A stretch of DNA of 15,391 bases from JAIBJN01 sp035461525 (GTDB lineage: Bacteria; Actinomycetota; Thermoleophilia; Gaiellales; Gaiellaceae). Of this stretch, positions 7,058 through 14,261 are shown piece by piece (position 1 is the stretch's first letter; the number at the start of each line of letters is the position of its first letter). The notes below the pieces were generated by a model. It was given only the letters and a program-made list of their open reading frames with translations. It searched no databases and was not told where the DNA came from. The DNA is taken from the NCBI GenBank assembly GCA_035461525.1, contig DATHVD010000112.1, positions 1 through 15,391 of the forward strand. Direction: 5' to 3'. The translations under genes were made by a program, and so were the position numbers.

Positions 7058-7629
7058 AGAACCCCGTCGATCGGCTCGCCCGCACGGTCGAGGCGCTGCT
7101 CGTGATCGCCTCGAAGCCGCTCTCCGTGGAGGAGCTCGCCGCCGCGACGGAGGAGGAGACCGAGCGGGTCGAGACGGCCCTCGGGCTTGTCGCCGGCCGC
7201 TTCCGCGAGGGCAGGAGCGGCATCGTGCTCGAGCACGTCGCCGGCGGCTACGCCTTCCGCGCCGCGCGCGAGGCGGCCGAGGCGTGCGCGCGGCTCGTCG
7301 AGCGGCCCGTCCAGCGGGCGCTCTCGCAGGCGGCGCTCGAGACCCTCGCCGTCGTCGCCTACCTCGGCCCCGTGAGCCGGCCGGAGATCGCCCGCATCCG
7401 CGGTGTCGCGGCCGACTCGGCCGTGGCAGGGCTCCTCGAGCGCGGCCTCGTCGCGGAGGCGGGCCGCGAGCAGGAGGGAGGCGCCGTCCGCTACGAGACG
7501 ACGCCGCTCTTCGAACGGGTCTTCGGGCTCGCGGACGGCTCCGAGCTCCCCGGCCTCGACGAGCTCGCCGGGGACGTCGAGGAGCTGCGCTCCCGCCTCG
7601 AGGAGGTCGCCGCGCGTCGCGGCGCGTAG
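7036..7629 (+). CDS. scpB: Segregation and condensation protein B
   Basis: ScpB dimers bind the central part of ScpA in the Smc-ScpAB complex. The 197-residue product has two winged-helix domains. The first is at about 14-75 (RTVEALLVIASKPLSVEELAAAT ... GIVLEHVAGGYAFR). The second is at about 95-155, with the family motif LSQAALETLAVVAYLGPVSRPEIARIRGV, then RGLVAEAG and YETTPLFERVFGL, and a C-terminal acidic helix. The ATG at 7036 lies inside the end of scpA. The frame is open for more than 1 kb upstream but that part shadows lgt and scpA. The stop faces the GYD-domain gene with ten bases between. Confidence 0.94.
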   Translation: MERLRLVENPVDRLARTVEALLVIASKPLSVEELAAATEEETERVETALGLVAGRFREGRSGIVLEHVAGGYAFRAAREAAEACARLVERPVQRALSQAALETLAVVAYLGPVSRPEIARIRGVAADSAVAGLLERGLVAEAGREQEGGAVRYETTPLFERVFGLADGSELPGLDELAGDVEELRSRLEEVAARRGA

Positions 7630-7639
7630 GGCGGCCGCG

Positions 7640-7930
7640 CTACGAGCGCCGGACGATCTTCTCGGCCTCCTCGCGCGTGAAGGCCCGCAGGGTCTCCGTC
7701 GTCACCTGGCCGTGCTTGGCCACCTCGATCAGCACCTGGTAGGCGGTCTCGTCGTCGGGCGCCTCGAAGATCTCGACGACGTCGTAGCGCCCGAGGGTGA
7801 CGTAGGCGTCCAGGAGCCTGCCGCCGCGCCTCTCGATCGCGCGCTCGGCCTCCTCGACCCGGTCGCGCCACGCCGGGATGCCGCCGAGGCCCTGGGACGT
7901 CCACTTCATGAGCGTGATGTAGACCGGCAT
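7640..7930 (-). CDS. GYD-domain protein
   Basis: A 96-residue protein that I match to the GYD domain family (Pfam GYD, small ferredoxin-like alpha/beta proteins of unknown function). Key pattern: MPVYITLMKWTSQG at the start, a helix AWRDRVEEAERAIERRGGRLLDAYVTLGRYDVVEIFEAPDD in which LGRYD replaces the name-giving GYD, then a C-terminal HGQVTTETLRAFTREEAEKIV. The fold is of the dimeric alpha-beta barrel type and such proteins are often multimeric; ligand and role are unknown. The ATG is nine bases after CATTAT on its own strand. It runs opposite to its neighbours, diverging from rluB across 22 bases and converging on scpB. Confidence 0.88.
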   Translation of the reverse strand: MPVYITLMKWTSQGLGGIPAWRDRVEEAERAIERRGGRLLDAYVTLGRYDVVEIFEAPDDETAYQVLIEVAKHGQVTTETLRAFTREEAEKIVRRS

Positions 7931-7938
7931 GCCCCGGG

Positions 7939-7945
7939 GATAATG
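7939..7945. promoter_or_regulatory. Shared bidirectional -10 region between the GYD gene and rluB
   Basis: On the plus strand GATAAT (7939-7944) ends eight bases before the rluB GTG. On the minus strand CATTAT (7945-7940) ends nine bases before the GYD ATG. The same A/T core in a 22-base GC-rich gap can thus act as -10 in both directions, with both transcripts almost leaderless. Confidence 0.5.
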
Positions 7946-7952
7946 ACCGCCC

Positions 7953-8654
7953 GTGCGCCTGAACGCCTACCTCGCCCGCGCGGGCGTGGCCTCGCGCCGC
8001 GGCGCGGAGGAGCTGATCCGGGCCGGCCGAGTGCGCGTCAATGGCGAGACCGCCGGTCTCGCCTCGTTCGTCGAGGCGGGCGACCGCGTCGAGCTCGACG
8101 GTCGCGAGCTCGAGCCCGAGCCGCTCGCCTACGTCCTCCTGCACAAGCCCGCCGGCGTCGTCACGACGGCCCGCGACCCGCAGGGGCGGCCGACCGTCGT
8201 CGACCTGGTGGCGCACGAGCGCCGCGTCGTCCCCGTCGGCCGGCTCGACGCGGATACGACGGGCGCGCTCCTCCTCACCAACGACGGGCCGCTCTCGCAC
8301 CGCCTCGCGCACCCGCGCTACGAGGTGGACAAGGCCTACGAGGCCGAGGTCGAGGGCGAGCCGTCGCCGGAGGCGCTGCGCCGCCTCGCGGAGGGCGTCG
8401 AGCTCGACGACGGCGTGACGGCGCCCGCCGCCGTCCGTCGGCTCGGCCCCTCGCGTGTCGAGCTCGTCCTCCACGAGGGCCGCAAGCACCAGGTGAAGCG
8501 CATGTGCGCCGCGGTCGGCCACCCCGTCGTGCACCTGCACCGTCGCGCGTACGCCGGCCTCATCGTCGAGGGCCTGGCCCCCGGCGAGTGGCGGGAGCTG
8601 AGGCCCGAAGAGGTGCGAGCCGTTCGTGGGACCGTCCGCGAACAGGGCAAGTAA
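7953..8654 (+). CDS. rluB: rRNA pseudouridine synthase, RluB/RsuA family
   Basis: Isomerises a uridine of rRNA; in the RluB case this is a 23S peptidyl-transferase-region site. An N-terminal S4 RNA-binding domain (MRLNAYLARAGVASRRGAEELIRAGRVRVNG, 1-31) precedes the catalytic domain: LLHKPAGVVTTARDPQGRPTVVDL (62-85), the active-site motif GRLDADTTGALLLTNDG with catalytic Asp99, HPRYEVDKAYEAEVEG, and LHEGRKHQVKRMCAAVGHPVVHLHR. The 233-residue length is normal and the C-terminal tail is short. The position next to scpAB is the usual one for rluB and supports this symbol over RsuA or RluE/F. The GTG start agrees with the -10 at 7939. It converges on trpS with 47 bases between stops and no T-tailed hairpin. 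Confidence 0.92.
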   Translation: MRLNAYLARAGVASRRGAEELIRAGRVRVNGETAGLASFVEAGDRVELDGRELEPEPLAYVLLHKPAGVVTTARDPQGRPTVVDLVAHERRVVPVGRLDADTTGALLLTNDGPLSHRLAHPRYEVDKAYEAEVEGEPSPEALRRLAEGVELDDGVTAPAAVRRLGPSRVELVLHEGRKHQVKRMCAAVGHPVVHLHRRAYAGLIVEGLAPGEWRELRPEEVRAVRGTVREQGK

Positions 8655-8701
8655 CAGTCTGCTGCAAAGGCCCTTCGGCGCGCCGGGGACCGCCGGCGGG
8701 G

Positions 8702-9682
8702 TCAGGGGCGAACGAAGCCGACGCAGTCGTGCACGGTCGCCAGCGTCTCGGCCGCGACGGCGTGCGCCTTCTCCGCGCCCACGGAGAGGATGCGGCGCAG
8801 CTCCTCGTCGTCGGCGCGCAGCTCGGCGTAGCGCGCCTGCACCGGTGCGAAGAGCCCGACGACCGCCTCCGCGACGTCGCTCTTGAACCGGCCGTAGCCG
8901 GCGCCGTCGTAGCGGGCCTCGATCGCCTCTGGCGCGTCGCCGGTAGCGACGGCCATGATCTCGATCAGGTTCGTGATCCCCGGCTTGTCCTCGGCGCAGA
9001 CGACGTCGCGGCCGGAGTCCGTCACCGCCGAGCGCACCTTCCGGCGAATCTCGTCGGGAGGGTCGAGTACCTTCACCGTCCCCAGCTCGGAGCCGACGGA
9101 CGTGGCCATGCGGCTCTCCGGCTCCTGCAGGTTCATGATCTTCGCGCCGACCTCGCCGTACGTCCCCCGCGGGACGACGAACGTCTCCCCGAAGCGGCCG
9201 TTGAAGCGCTGCGCGAGGTCGCGCGCGAGCTCCAGGTGCTGACGCTGGTCCTCGCCCACCGGGACGACGTCGGCCTGGTAGAGGAGGATGTCGGCCGCCT
9301 GCAGGACCGGGTAGGTCATGAGGCCGACGGAGAAGCTCCGCTGCTTCGCGGACTTCTCCCGGAACTGCGGCATCCGGCGCAGGTCGCCGTGCGGGGTCAT
9401 GCACTCGAGCACCCAGGCAAGCCGGGGATGCTCGGGGACGTGGCTCTGCACGAAGAGCGTGCAGACGTCCGGGTCGAGCCCGCTCGCGATCAGGAGCGCC
9501 GCCAGGTCGAGCGTCGAGGAGCGGAGCTCGTCGGGATCCTGGCGAACGGTGATCGCGTGCAGGTCGACGATGGGGTGGAAGGCGTCCACCTCGTGCTGCT
9601 GCGCCACCCAGCGGCGGATGGCGCCGACGTAGTTGCCGAGGTGCTTCTCGCCCGTCGGCTGGATGCCCGAGAGGACCCGCAT
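8702..9682 (-). CDS. trpS: Tryptophanyl-tRNA synthetase
   Basis: Class I synthetase charging tRNA-Trp, 326 residues from the ATG at 9682. The HIGH-type motif is PTGEKHLGNY (9-18). Other landmarks are IVDLHAIT (38-45), CMTPHGDLRRMPQFREK (94-110), LMTYPVLQAADILLY (121-135) and PVGEDQRQHLELARD (141-155). The KMSKS loop, at 191-195, reads RMATS followed by VGSELGTV; many actinobacterial TrpRS have KMSTT-like versions, so the loss of the second Lys is probably lineage-related, while the first Lys to Arg change is further drift. A GTG in frame at 9703 would add seven residues (MSDNPRT), but the -10 GATAAT lies inside that extension, so ATG 9682 is preferred. Confidence 0.96.
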   Translation of the reverse strand: MRVLSGIQPTGEKHLGNYVGAIRRWVAQQHEVDAFHPIVDLHAITVRQDPDELRSSTLDLAALLIASGLDPDVCTLFVQSHVPEHPRLAWVLECMTPHGDLRRMPQFREKSAKQRSFSVGLMTYPVLQAADILLYQADVVPVGEDQRQHLELARDLAQRFNGRFGETFVVPRGTYGEVGAKIMNLQEPESRMATSVGSELGTVKVLDPPDEIRRKVRSAVTDSGRDVVCAEDKPGITNLIEIMAVATGDAPEAIEARYDGAGYGRFKSDVAEAVVGLFAPVQARYAELRADDEELRRILSVGAEKAHAVAAETLATVHDCVGFVRP

Positions 9683-9691
9683 GGTCCGGGG

Positions 9692-9697
9692 ATTATC
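9692..9697 (-). promoter_or_regulatory. -10 element of trpS
   Basis: GATAAT on the minus strand, nine bases before the ATG at 9682, five of six to consensus. It is only seven bases from the oppositely directed -10 of the DAHP synthase gene. Confidence 0.55.
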
Positions 9698-9704
9698 GCT
9701 CACC

Positions 9705-9710
9705 TAGACT
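9705..9710 (+). promoter_or_regulatory. -10 element of the DAHP synthase gene
   Basis: TAGACT, eight bases before the ATG at 9719. The -35 position would fall at the trpS start codon, so this promoter and that of trpS occupy the same DNA. Confidence 0.5.
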
Positions 9711-9718
9711 GAGGGCCG

Positions 9719-11095
9719 ATGGCTACGACGAAACCGGTCTGGTCACCCTCCTCGTGGCGCTCGTTTCCGACGCTCCACCAGCCCGATTGGCCGAGCGAGG
9801 AGCGGGTCGAGGCCGCACGGGCGCGCCTGGCGACCGTGCCGCCCCTCGTCTTCGCTGGCGAGGCGCGCCAGCTCCGCGAGTCGCTCGCCGAGGCGGTGGC
9901 CGGACGTGCGTTCCTGCTCCAGGCGGGCGACTGCGCCGAGTCCTTCGGCGACCTCTCGGCCGTCCACATCCGCGAGAAGCTGAAGATCATGCTCCAGATG
10001 GCGGCCGTGCTCACCTACGGCGCCATGCTCCCGATCGTCAAGGTCGGACGCATCGCCGGCCAGCTCGCGAAGGCTCGCTCGTCCCAGACGGAGACGGTGA
10101 ACGGCGTCGAGATCCCCACCTTCCGCGGCCACATGGTGCACGACGACGCGCCCACGCCCGAGGCGCGCATCCCCGACCCCGACCGGATGGTGCAGGCCTA
10201 CAACCACGCGACGGCAACGCTCAACCTCGTCCGCGCCTTCACGAAGGGCGGCTTCGCCGACCTCATGCGCGTGCACGAGTGGAACCAGGAGTTCGTCGCC
10301 TCCTCGCCGGAGGGCCGCCGCTACGAGCGGCTCGCGTCCGAGATCGAGCGCGCGCTTCGCTTCATGGCCGCCTGCGGGATCGACGTCCGCAAGGAGCACG
10401 GTCTCCACGAGGTGGACGTCTGGACGAGCCACGAAGGCCTCGTCCTCGACTACGAGGAGGCGCTCACGCGCCGTGACTCGACCACCGGCGACTGGTACGA
10501 CTGCTCCGCCCACATGCTCTGGATCGGGGAGCGGACGCGCGACCCGGACGGGGCCCACGTCGAGTTCTTCTCCGGCGTCAACAACCCGCTCGGCGTGAAG
10601 CTCGGCCCGACCGCGACGACCGACGAGGTGCTCGAGCTCTGCGAGCGCCTCAACCCGGGGCGCATCCCGGGGAGGCTGACGCTCGTCGCGCGCATGGGCG
10701 CCGGGCAGGTTTTCGAGCTCCTGCCGCCGCTCATCCGCGCCGTGCGCAAGGCGGAGCACCCCGTCCTCTGGGCCTCCGACCCCATGCACGCCAACGTCTT
10801 CCGCACGGAGTCCGGGTTCAAGACCCGCCGCCTGGACGCGATCATGGCCGAGATCGAGGGCTTCGTCGCCGCCTGCAGGCAGGAGCGCGTCTGGCCCGGC
10901 GGCGTCCACCTCGAGTTCACGGGCGAGGACGAGACCGAGTGTCTCGGCGGCTCCGAAGCCGTGCTCGAAGAGCAGCTGAACGTGCGCTACATGACGCTCT
11001 GCGACCCGCGGCTGAACGCCCGCCAGTCGCTCGACCTCGCGTTCCGCCTCGCCGACCTCATGCGCCGCCACGACGGCGGCTCCGGCGCCGACTGA
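9719..11095 (+). CDS. aroF: 3-deoxy-7-phosphoheptulonate (DAHP) synthase, class II
   Basis: Condenses phosphoenolpyruvate with erythrose 4-phosphate, the entry step of the shikimate pathway. The 458 residues align along their length with the class II enzyme of M. tuberculosis (462 aa). Metal ligands by alignment: Cys72 in LLQAGDCAESF, His357 in ASDPMHAN, Glu399 in VHLEFTGE and Asp429 in LCDPRLN. Substrate-site motifs VGRIAGQLAKARSS, FRGHMVH, MRVHEWNQEF and GERTRDPDGAHVEF are present. The region before the conserved core is about 15 residues shorter than in M. tuberculosis, where the N-terminal extension takes part in the oligomer and in aromatic amino-acid feedback sites; regulation may differ. 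The symbol is approximate, as class II genes are also called aroG or aroH. It leads the co-directional run tyrA-aroA-cmk-plsC-der and diverges from trpS. Confidence 0.96.
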   Translation: MATTKPVWSPSSWRSFPTLHQPDWPSEERVEAARARLATVPPLVFAGEARQLRESLAEAVAGRAFLLQAGDCAESFGDLSAVHIREKLKIMLQMAAVLTYGAMLPIVKVGRIAGQLAKARSSQTETVNGVEIPTFRGHMVHDDAPTPEARIPDPDRMVQAYNHATATLNLVRAFTKGGFADLMRVHEWNQEFVASSPEGRRYERLASEIERALRFMAACGIDVRKEHGLHEVDVWTSHEGLVLDYEEALTRRDSTTGDWYDCSAHMLWIGERTRDPDGAHVEFFSGVNNPLGVKLGPTATTDEVLELCERLNPGRIPGRLTLVARMGAGQVFELLPPLIRAVRKAEHPVLWASDPMHANVFRTESGFKTRRLDAIMAEIEGFVAACRQERVWPGGVHLEFTGEDETECLGGSEAVLEEQLNVRYMTLCDPRLNARQSLDLAFRLADLMRRHDGGSGAD

Positions 11096-11096
11096 C

Positions 11097-12197
11097 GTGG
11101 TCCCCGACCGGCTCGCCATCGTCGGCACCGGGCTGATCGGCGCCTCCGTGGGCCTGGCCGCGAAGCGGGCCGGCGTCGGCCGCGTCTCGGCCTTCGACGC
11201 CGACCCCGAGTTCCTCGCCGCGGCCGCCGATCGCGGCGCCGTGGACGAGCCCGCCGGATCCCTCGCCGACGCGGTCGCCGACGCCGACCTCGTGGTCGTC
11301 GCCACGCCGGTGGCGACCCTCGCCGAACGGATCCGTGAGGTGCTCGCCGCCGCCGGGAGCCTCGCCACGGTCACCGACGTCGGCTCCACGAAGGCCGCCC
11401 TCTGCGCCGGCGTCGCGGACCGGGAGCGGTTCATCGGCGGTCACCCCGTCTGCGGGTCGGAGGCGCGCGGGCCCGCGAACGGGAGCGAGCAGCTCTTCCA
11501 GGGGGCGACGTGGTTCCTGACGCCCGTCGCCGAGACCGAGCCGCGCCGCTACGCGCTCGTGCACGGCTTCGTCGCCTCGCTGGGGGCTGTTCCCCTGGCG
11601 ATCGACCCGGCCGCGCACGACCGCCTGATGGCGCTCACCAGCCATCTGCCGCACGCCCTCGCCAACGTCGTCCTGAACCACGCGGGCTCGGTGCGCGTGG
11701 ACGGGCACGAGCCGATCGGCGCCGCGGGCGGCTCGCTGCGGGACATGACCCGCGTCGCCGGCGCCAACCCGCGCATCTGGATCGACATCTTCCTCGAGAA
11801 CGCCGACGAGCTCCGCGCCGCCCTCGGCGAGCACCGGCGCCGGATCGAGGAGGTCGAGCGCGCGCTCGGCTCCCGCGACGCCGGCTGGCTCGCGCGCTGG
11901 ATCGGCGAGGCTGGCGGCAACCGCCGCCGGCTCCTCGCCGGGGCGTACGAGGATCCAGGCGCCCTCCAGCGCGTCCGCGTCCACGTTCCCGACCGGCCCG
12001 GTGTCCTCTCGGGGATCACGCAGGCGCTGGGAGCCGAGAAGATCAACATCGAGGACTTCGAGCTCGACCACCTCTCGCCCGAGCGCGGAGGGACGCTGAG
12101 CGTGCTCGTCACCGGGGAGTCGGCGGCGCGCCGGGCCGCCGAGCTGCTCGAGGCGCAGGGCTACTCCGTGATCGTCTCGCCGGTGCTCGGAGACTGA
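11097..12197 (+). CDS. tyrA: Prephenate dehydrogenase with C-terminal ACT domain
   Basis: Oxidatively decarboxylates prephenate to 4-hydroxyphenylpyruvate in tyrosine synthesis. Of 366 residues, the N-terminal Rossmann domain has GTGLIGASVGLAAKRAG (10-26) and FDADPEF with an acidic residue favouring NAD+. The prephenate site includes GGHPVCGSEARGP with His116 and later LTSHLPHALANVV. The C-terminal ACT domain (about 298-366, from VRVHVPDRPGVLSGITQALG on) probably binds tyrosine for feedback. There is no fused chorismate mutase domain, and no separate mutase gene is in the window. The GTG start is one base after the DAHP synthase stop, so the pair is translationally coupled. Confidence 0.95.
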   Translation: MVPDRLAIVGTGLIGASVGLAAKRAGVGRVSAFDADPEFLAAAADRGAVDEPAGSLADAVADADLVVVATPVATLAERIREVLAAAGSLATVTDVGSTKAALCAGVADRERFIGGHPVCGSEARGPANGSEQLFQGATWFLTPVAETEPRRYALVHGFVASLGAVPLAIDPAAHDRLMALTSHLPHALANVVLNHAGSVRVDGHEPIGAAGGSLRDMTRVAGANPRIWIDIFLENADELRAALGEHRRRIEEVERALGSRDAGWLARWIGEAGGNRRRLLAGAYEDPGALQRVRVHVPDRPGVLSGITQALGAEKINIEDFELDHLSPERGGTLSVLVTGESAARRAAELLEAQGYSVIVSPVLGD

Positions 12198-12289
12198 GCG
12201 GTGCCGCGCGCGGGCGGCGGGGCGCCAGGGCCGGGGGCGGGCGGCCGCCGTTCCCATGGAACAGACTGTTGCAGGGAGGTTCCGCGCGG

Positions 12290-12310
12290 GGACCCGCACC
12301 GTGCGGGTCC
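12290..12310 (+). promoter_or_regulatory. GC-rich hairpin in the aroA leader
   Basis: A nine-base perfect stem, GGACCCGCA (12290-12298) with TGCGGGTCC (12302-12310), around a CCG loop, 18 bases before the aroA ATG. An upstream GGTTCC (12279-12284) can instead pair with GGGACC (12288-12293), which would break this stem. There is no T-run. It may be an attenuator, an RNA-stability element or an anti-SD shield; it is not a standard terminator. Confidence 0.4.
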
Positions 12311-12328
12311 GGGCGTGAGGCCCGAGGC

Positions 12329-13615
12329 ATGAGGATCGAGCCGGCCTCGGCCGTCCGCGGGGACATCGCCGTCCCCGGGGACAAGTCGCTCTCCCACCGG
12401 GCGCTCATCCTCGGGGCGGTCGCCGACGGGGAGAGCGAGATCGGCGGCTTCGGCGCGTCGAAGGACACGCTCTCGACGGTCGCGGCCGTGCGTGCGCTCG
12501 ACGCCAGCGTCGAGGTGGAGGGGGAGCGCGTGCGCGTCGTCGGCGCCGGCCTGCGCGGCCTGCGGGAGCCGGCCGGGCCGCTCGACTGCGGCAACGCGGG
12601 CACGCTCATGCGCCTCCTGCCCGGCGTCCTCGCGGGCCAGGAGGGCCGGCGCTTCGAGCTCGTCGGCGACGACTCGCTCTCGCGCCGGCCGCTCGAGCGG
12701 ATCGCCGAGCCGCTCCGGGCCATGGGCGCGCGCGTCGAGACGACGGAGGGCCATGCGCCGCTGACCGTCGAGGGGAGCGAGCTCGCGCCGGTGCGCTGGG
12801 AGCTCGCCGTGGCGAGCGCGCAGGTGAAGTCGTGCGTGCTCCTGGCCGGTCTCTACGCGGCGGACGGGCCGACGACCGCCGTCGAGCCGCACCCGAGCCG
12901 CGACCACACCGAGCGGCTACTCGAAACGATGGGCGCGCGCGTGCGGCGGAAGCCGGGCGCGGCCGCGGTCTGGCCGGTTGCAGGGCTGCGGCCGCTGCGG
13001 CTCGACATCCCCGGCGACGTCTCCGCTGCCGCGCCCTTCGTGCTCGCGGCGACGCTCCTCGCCGGGTCGGAGCTCCGGCTTCACGGCGTCGGGATCAACC
13101 CGACCCGGACGGGCTTCCTCGGCGTGCTCGAGCGCATGGGCGCCCGGATAGCCCTCTTCAACCGGCGGACGGCCGGCGGCGAGCCCGTCGCCGACCTCGA
13201 GGTCGAAGCCGCGGAGCTCACAGCCACGGCGGTGCGGCCCGAGGAGGTGCCGCTCCTCGTCGACGAGCTGCCGCTGTTCGCCCTCGCGGCGGGGATGGCC
13301 CGCGGCACGAGCCTCGTCACGGGCGCCGCCGAGCTGCGCGTGAAGGAGTCGGACCGCATCGAGACCGTCAAGGCGGCGCTGCGGCCGCTCGGCGTCCACA
13401 TCGAGGCCTTCCCGGACGGCTTCCGCGTCCGCGGCGTCCCCGCGCGCCCGCGCGGAGGAGGCGTCGTCGACGCGGCGGGGGATCACCGCATCGCCATGCT
13501 CGGGGCCGTCGCGGGGCTCGTCTCGCGCGAGGGCGTCGAGCTCCGGGGCGCGGAGAGCGCCGCTGTAAGCTTCCCCGACTTCTTCGACATGCTCGACTCC
13601 CTCGTCCTCCGATGA
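12329..13615 (+). CDS. aroA: 3-phosphoshikimate 1-carboxyvinyltransferase (EPSP synthase)
   Basis: Transfers the enolpyruvyl group of PEP to shikimate 3-phosphate, the sixth shikimate step. It has 428 residues, the usual length. Motifs: VPGDKSLSHRALILGA (15-30) with the PEP/S3P lysine and serine; CGNAGTLMRLLPG (87-99), in which the position of E. coli Pro101 is Leu96, as in B. subtilis-like enzymes; DDSLSRRPLERI; ASAQVKSCVLLAGLYA; HPSRDHTERLLETMGA; DVSAAAPFVLAATLL; ELPLFALAAG with the catalytic Asp-Glu region VDELP; and LRVKESDRIETV, then DHRIAMLGAVAGL. A GTGAGG sequence about eight bases before the ATG can serve as SD. The open frame continues upstream through tyrA in another register but has no homology there. 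The stop TGA overlaps an ATG (ATGA) of a seven-codon frame leading to cmk. Confidence 0.97.
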   Translation: MRIEPASAVRGDIAVPGDKSLSHRALILGAVADGESEIGGFGASKDTLSTVAAVRALDASVEVEGERVRVVGAGLRGLREPAGPLDCGNAGTLMRLLPGVLAGQEGRRFELVGDDSLSRRPLERIAEPLRAMGARVETTEGHAPLTVEGSELAPVRWELAVASAQVKSCVLLAGLYAADGPTTAVEPHPSRDHTERLLETMGARVRRKPGAAAVWPVAGLRPLRLDIPGDVSAAAPFVLAATLLAGSELRLHGVGINPTRTGFLGVLERMGARIALFNRRTAGGEPVADLEVEAAELTATAVRPEEVPLLVDELPLFALAAGMARGTSLVTGAAELRVKESDRIETVKAALRPLGVHIEAFPDGFRVRGVPARPRGGGVVDAAGDHRIAMLGAVAGLVSREGVELRGAESAAVSFPDFFDMLDSLVLR

Positions 13616-13631
13616 CCGTCCAGGAACGGCC

Positions 13632-14261
13632 GTGATCGTCGCCATCGACGGGCCTGCGGGGTCCGGGAAGAGCACGGTCGCGCGGGCGCTCGCCGAGCGC
13701 CTCGGCTTCCGCTACCTCGACACGGGCGCCATGTACCGGGCCCTCACGTGGCTCGCCCTCGAGGAGGGCGCCGACCTCGACGACGAGGGCGGCCTGGCCG
13801 CGCTCGCGCTCGCGCACCCGGTGCGCTTCGAGGAGCAGCGCGTGGAGATCCGCGACGAGGACGTGACCGAGGCGATCCGCTCGCCGCGCATCGACAGGGT
13901 CGTCTCGGCCGTCGCCCGTCACCCGCGGGTGCGCGCGATCATGCGCGACCGCCAGCAGGAGCTCGCCGAGACCGGCGACGCCGTCATCGAGGGCCGAGAC
14001 ATCGGCACGGTCGTCTGCCCCGACGCCGACGTGAAGGTCTACCTCGTCGCCAAGGCGTCCGAGCGCGCCCGGCGCCGCCAGGCGGACCGGCCCGAGATCG
14101 GCGCGGAGGCGCTCGCCACGGACCTGCGCATGCGAGACGAGCGCGACGCGGCGCAGATGCGGCCCGCCCTTGACGCGGAGACCATCGACACGACGGAGCT
14201 CACGGTCGCCGCCGTCCTCGACCGGATCGAGCGGCTCGTCGAGGGCCGGGCGCGCGCATGA
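13632..14261 (+). CDS. cmk: Cytidylate kinase
   Basis: Phosphorylates CMP and dCMP with ATP. The 209-residue protein has the P-loop DGPAGSGKSTVAR (6-18), the substrate motif RYLDTGAMYRALTW (27-40), an IEGRDIGTVVCPDADVKVYLVA segment, and the LID-like basic stretch ERARRRQADRP. It is short of the ~225 of E. coli mainly because the NMP-binding insert is compact. The GTG start has AGGAA (13622-13626) five bases upstream. It overlaps plsC by four bases (ATGA). cmk next to plsC and der is a common bacterial arrangement. Confidence 0.95.
   Translation: MIVAIDGPAGSGKSTVARALAERLGFRYLDTGAMYRALTWLALEEGADLDDEGGLAALALAHPVRFEEQRVEIRDEDVTEAIRSPRIDRVVSAVARHPRVRAIMRDRQQELAETGDAVIEGRDIGTVVCPDADVKVYLVAKASERARRRQADRPEIGAEALATDLRMRDERDAAQMRPALDAETIDTTELTVAAVLDRIERLVEGRARA

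Noticed and set aside
8653..8670. CAGACTGTT nine-mer shared, in opposite orientation, with the tyrA-aroA gap (12259-12272)
   Set aside because: Nine bases shared twice in 15 kb on both strands is expected by chance and the flanks do not align.
8655..8701. Bidirectional terminator between rluB and trpS
   Set aside because: The only palindrome, CCGCCGGCGG, has no loop or T-run; the GC content makes such short palindromes common.
12256..12318. Attenuator leader peptide for aroA (MEQTVAG...)
   Set aside because: No SD and only one aromatic codon (Phe), so classical amino-acid-sensing attenuation is not supported; only the RNA structure was kept as a finding.
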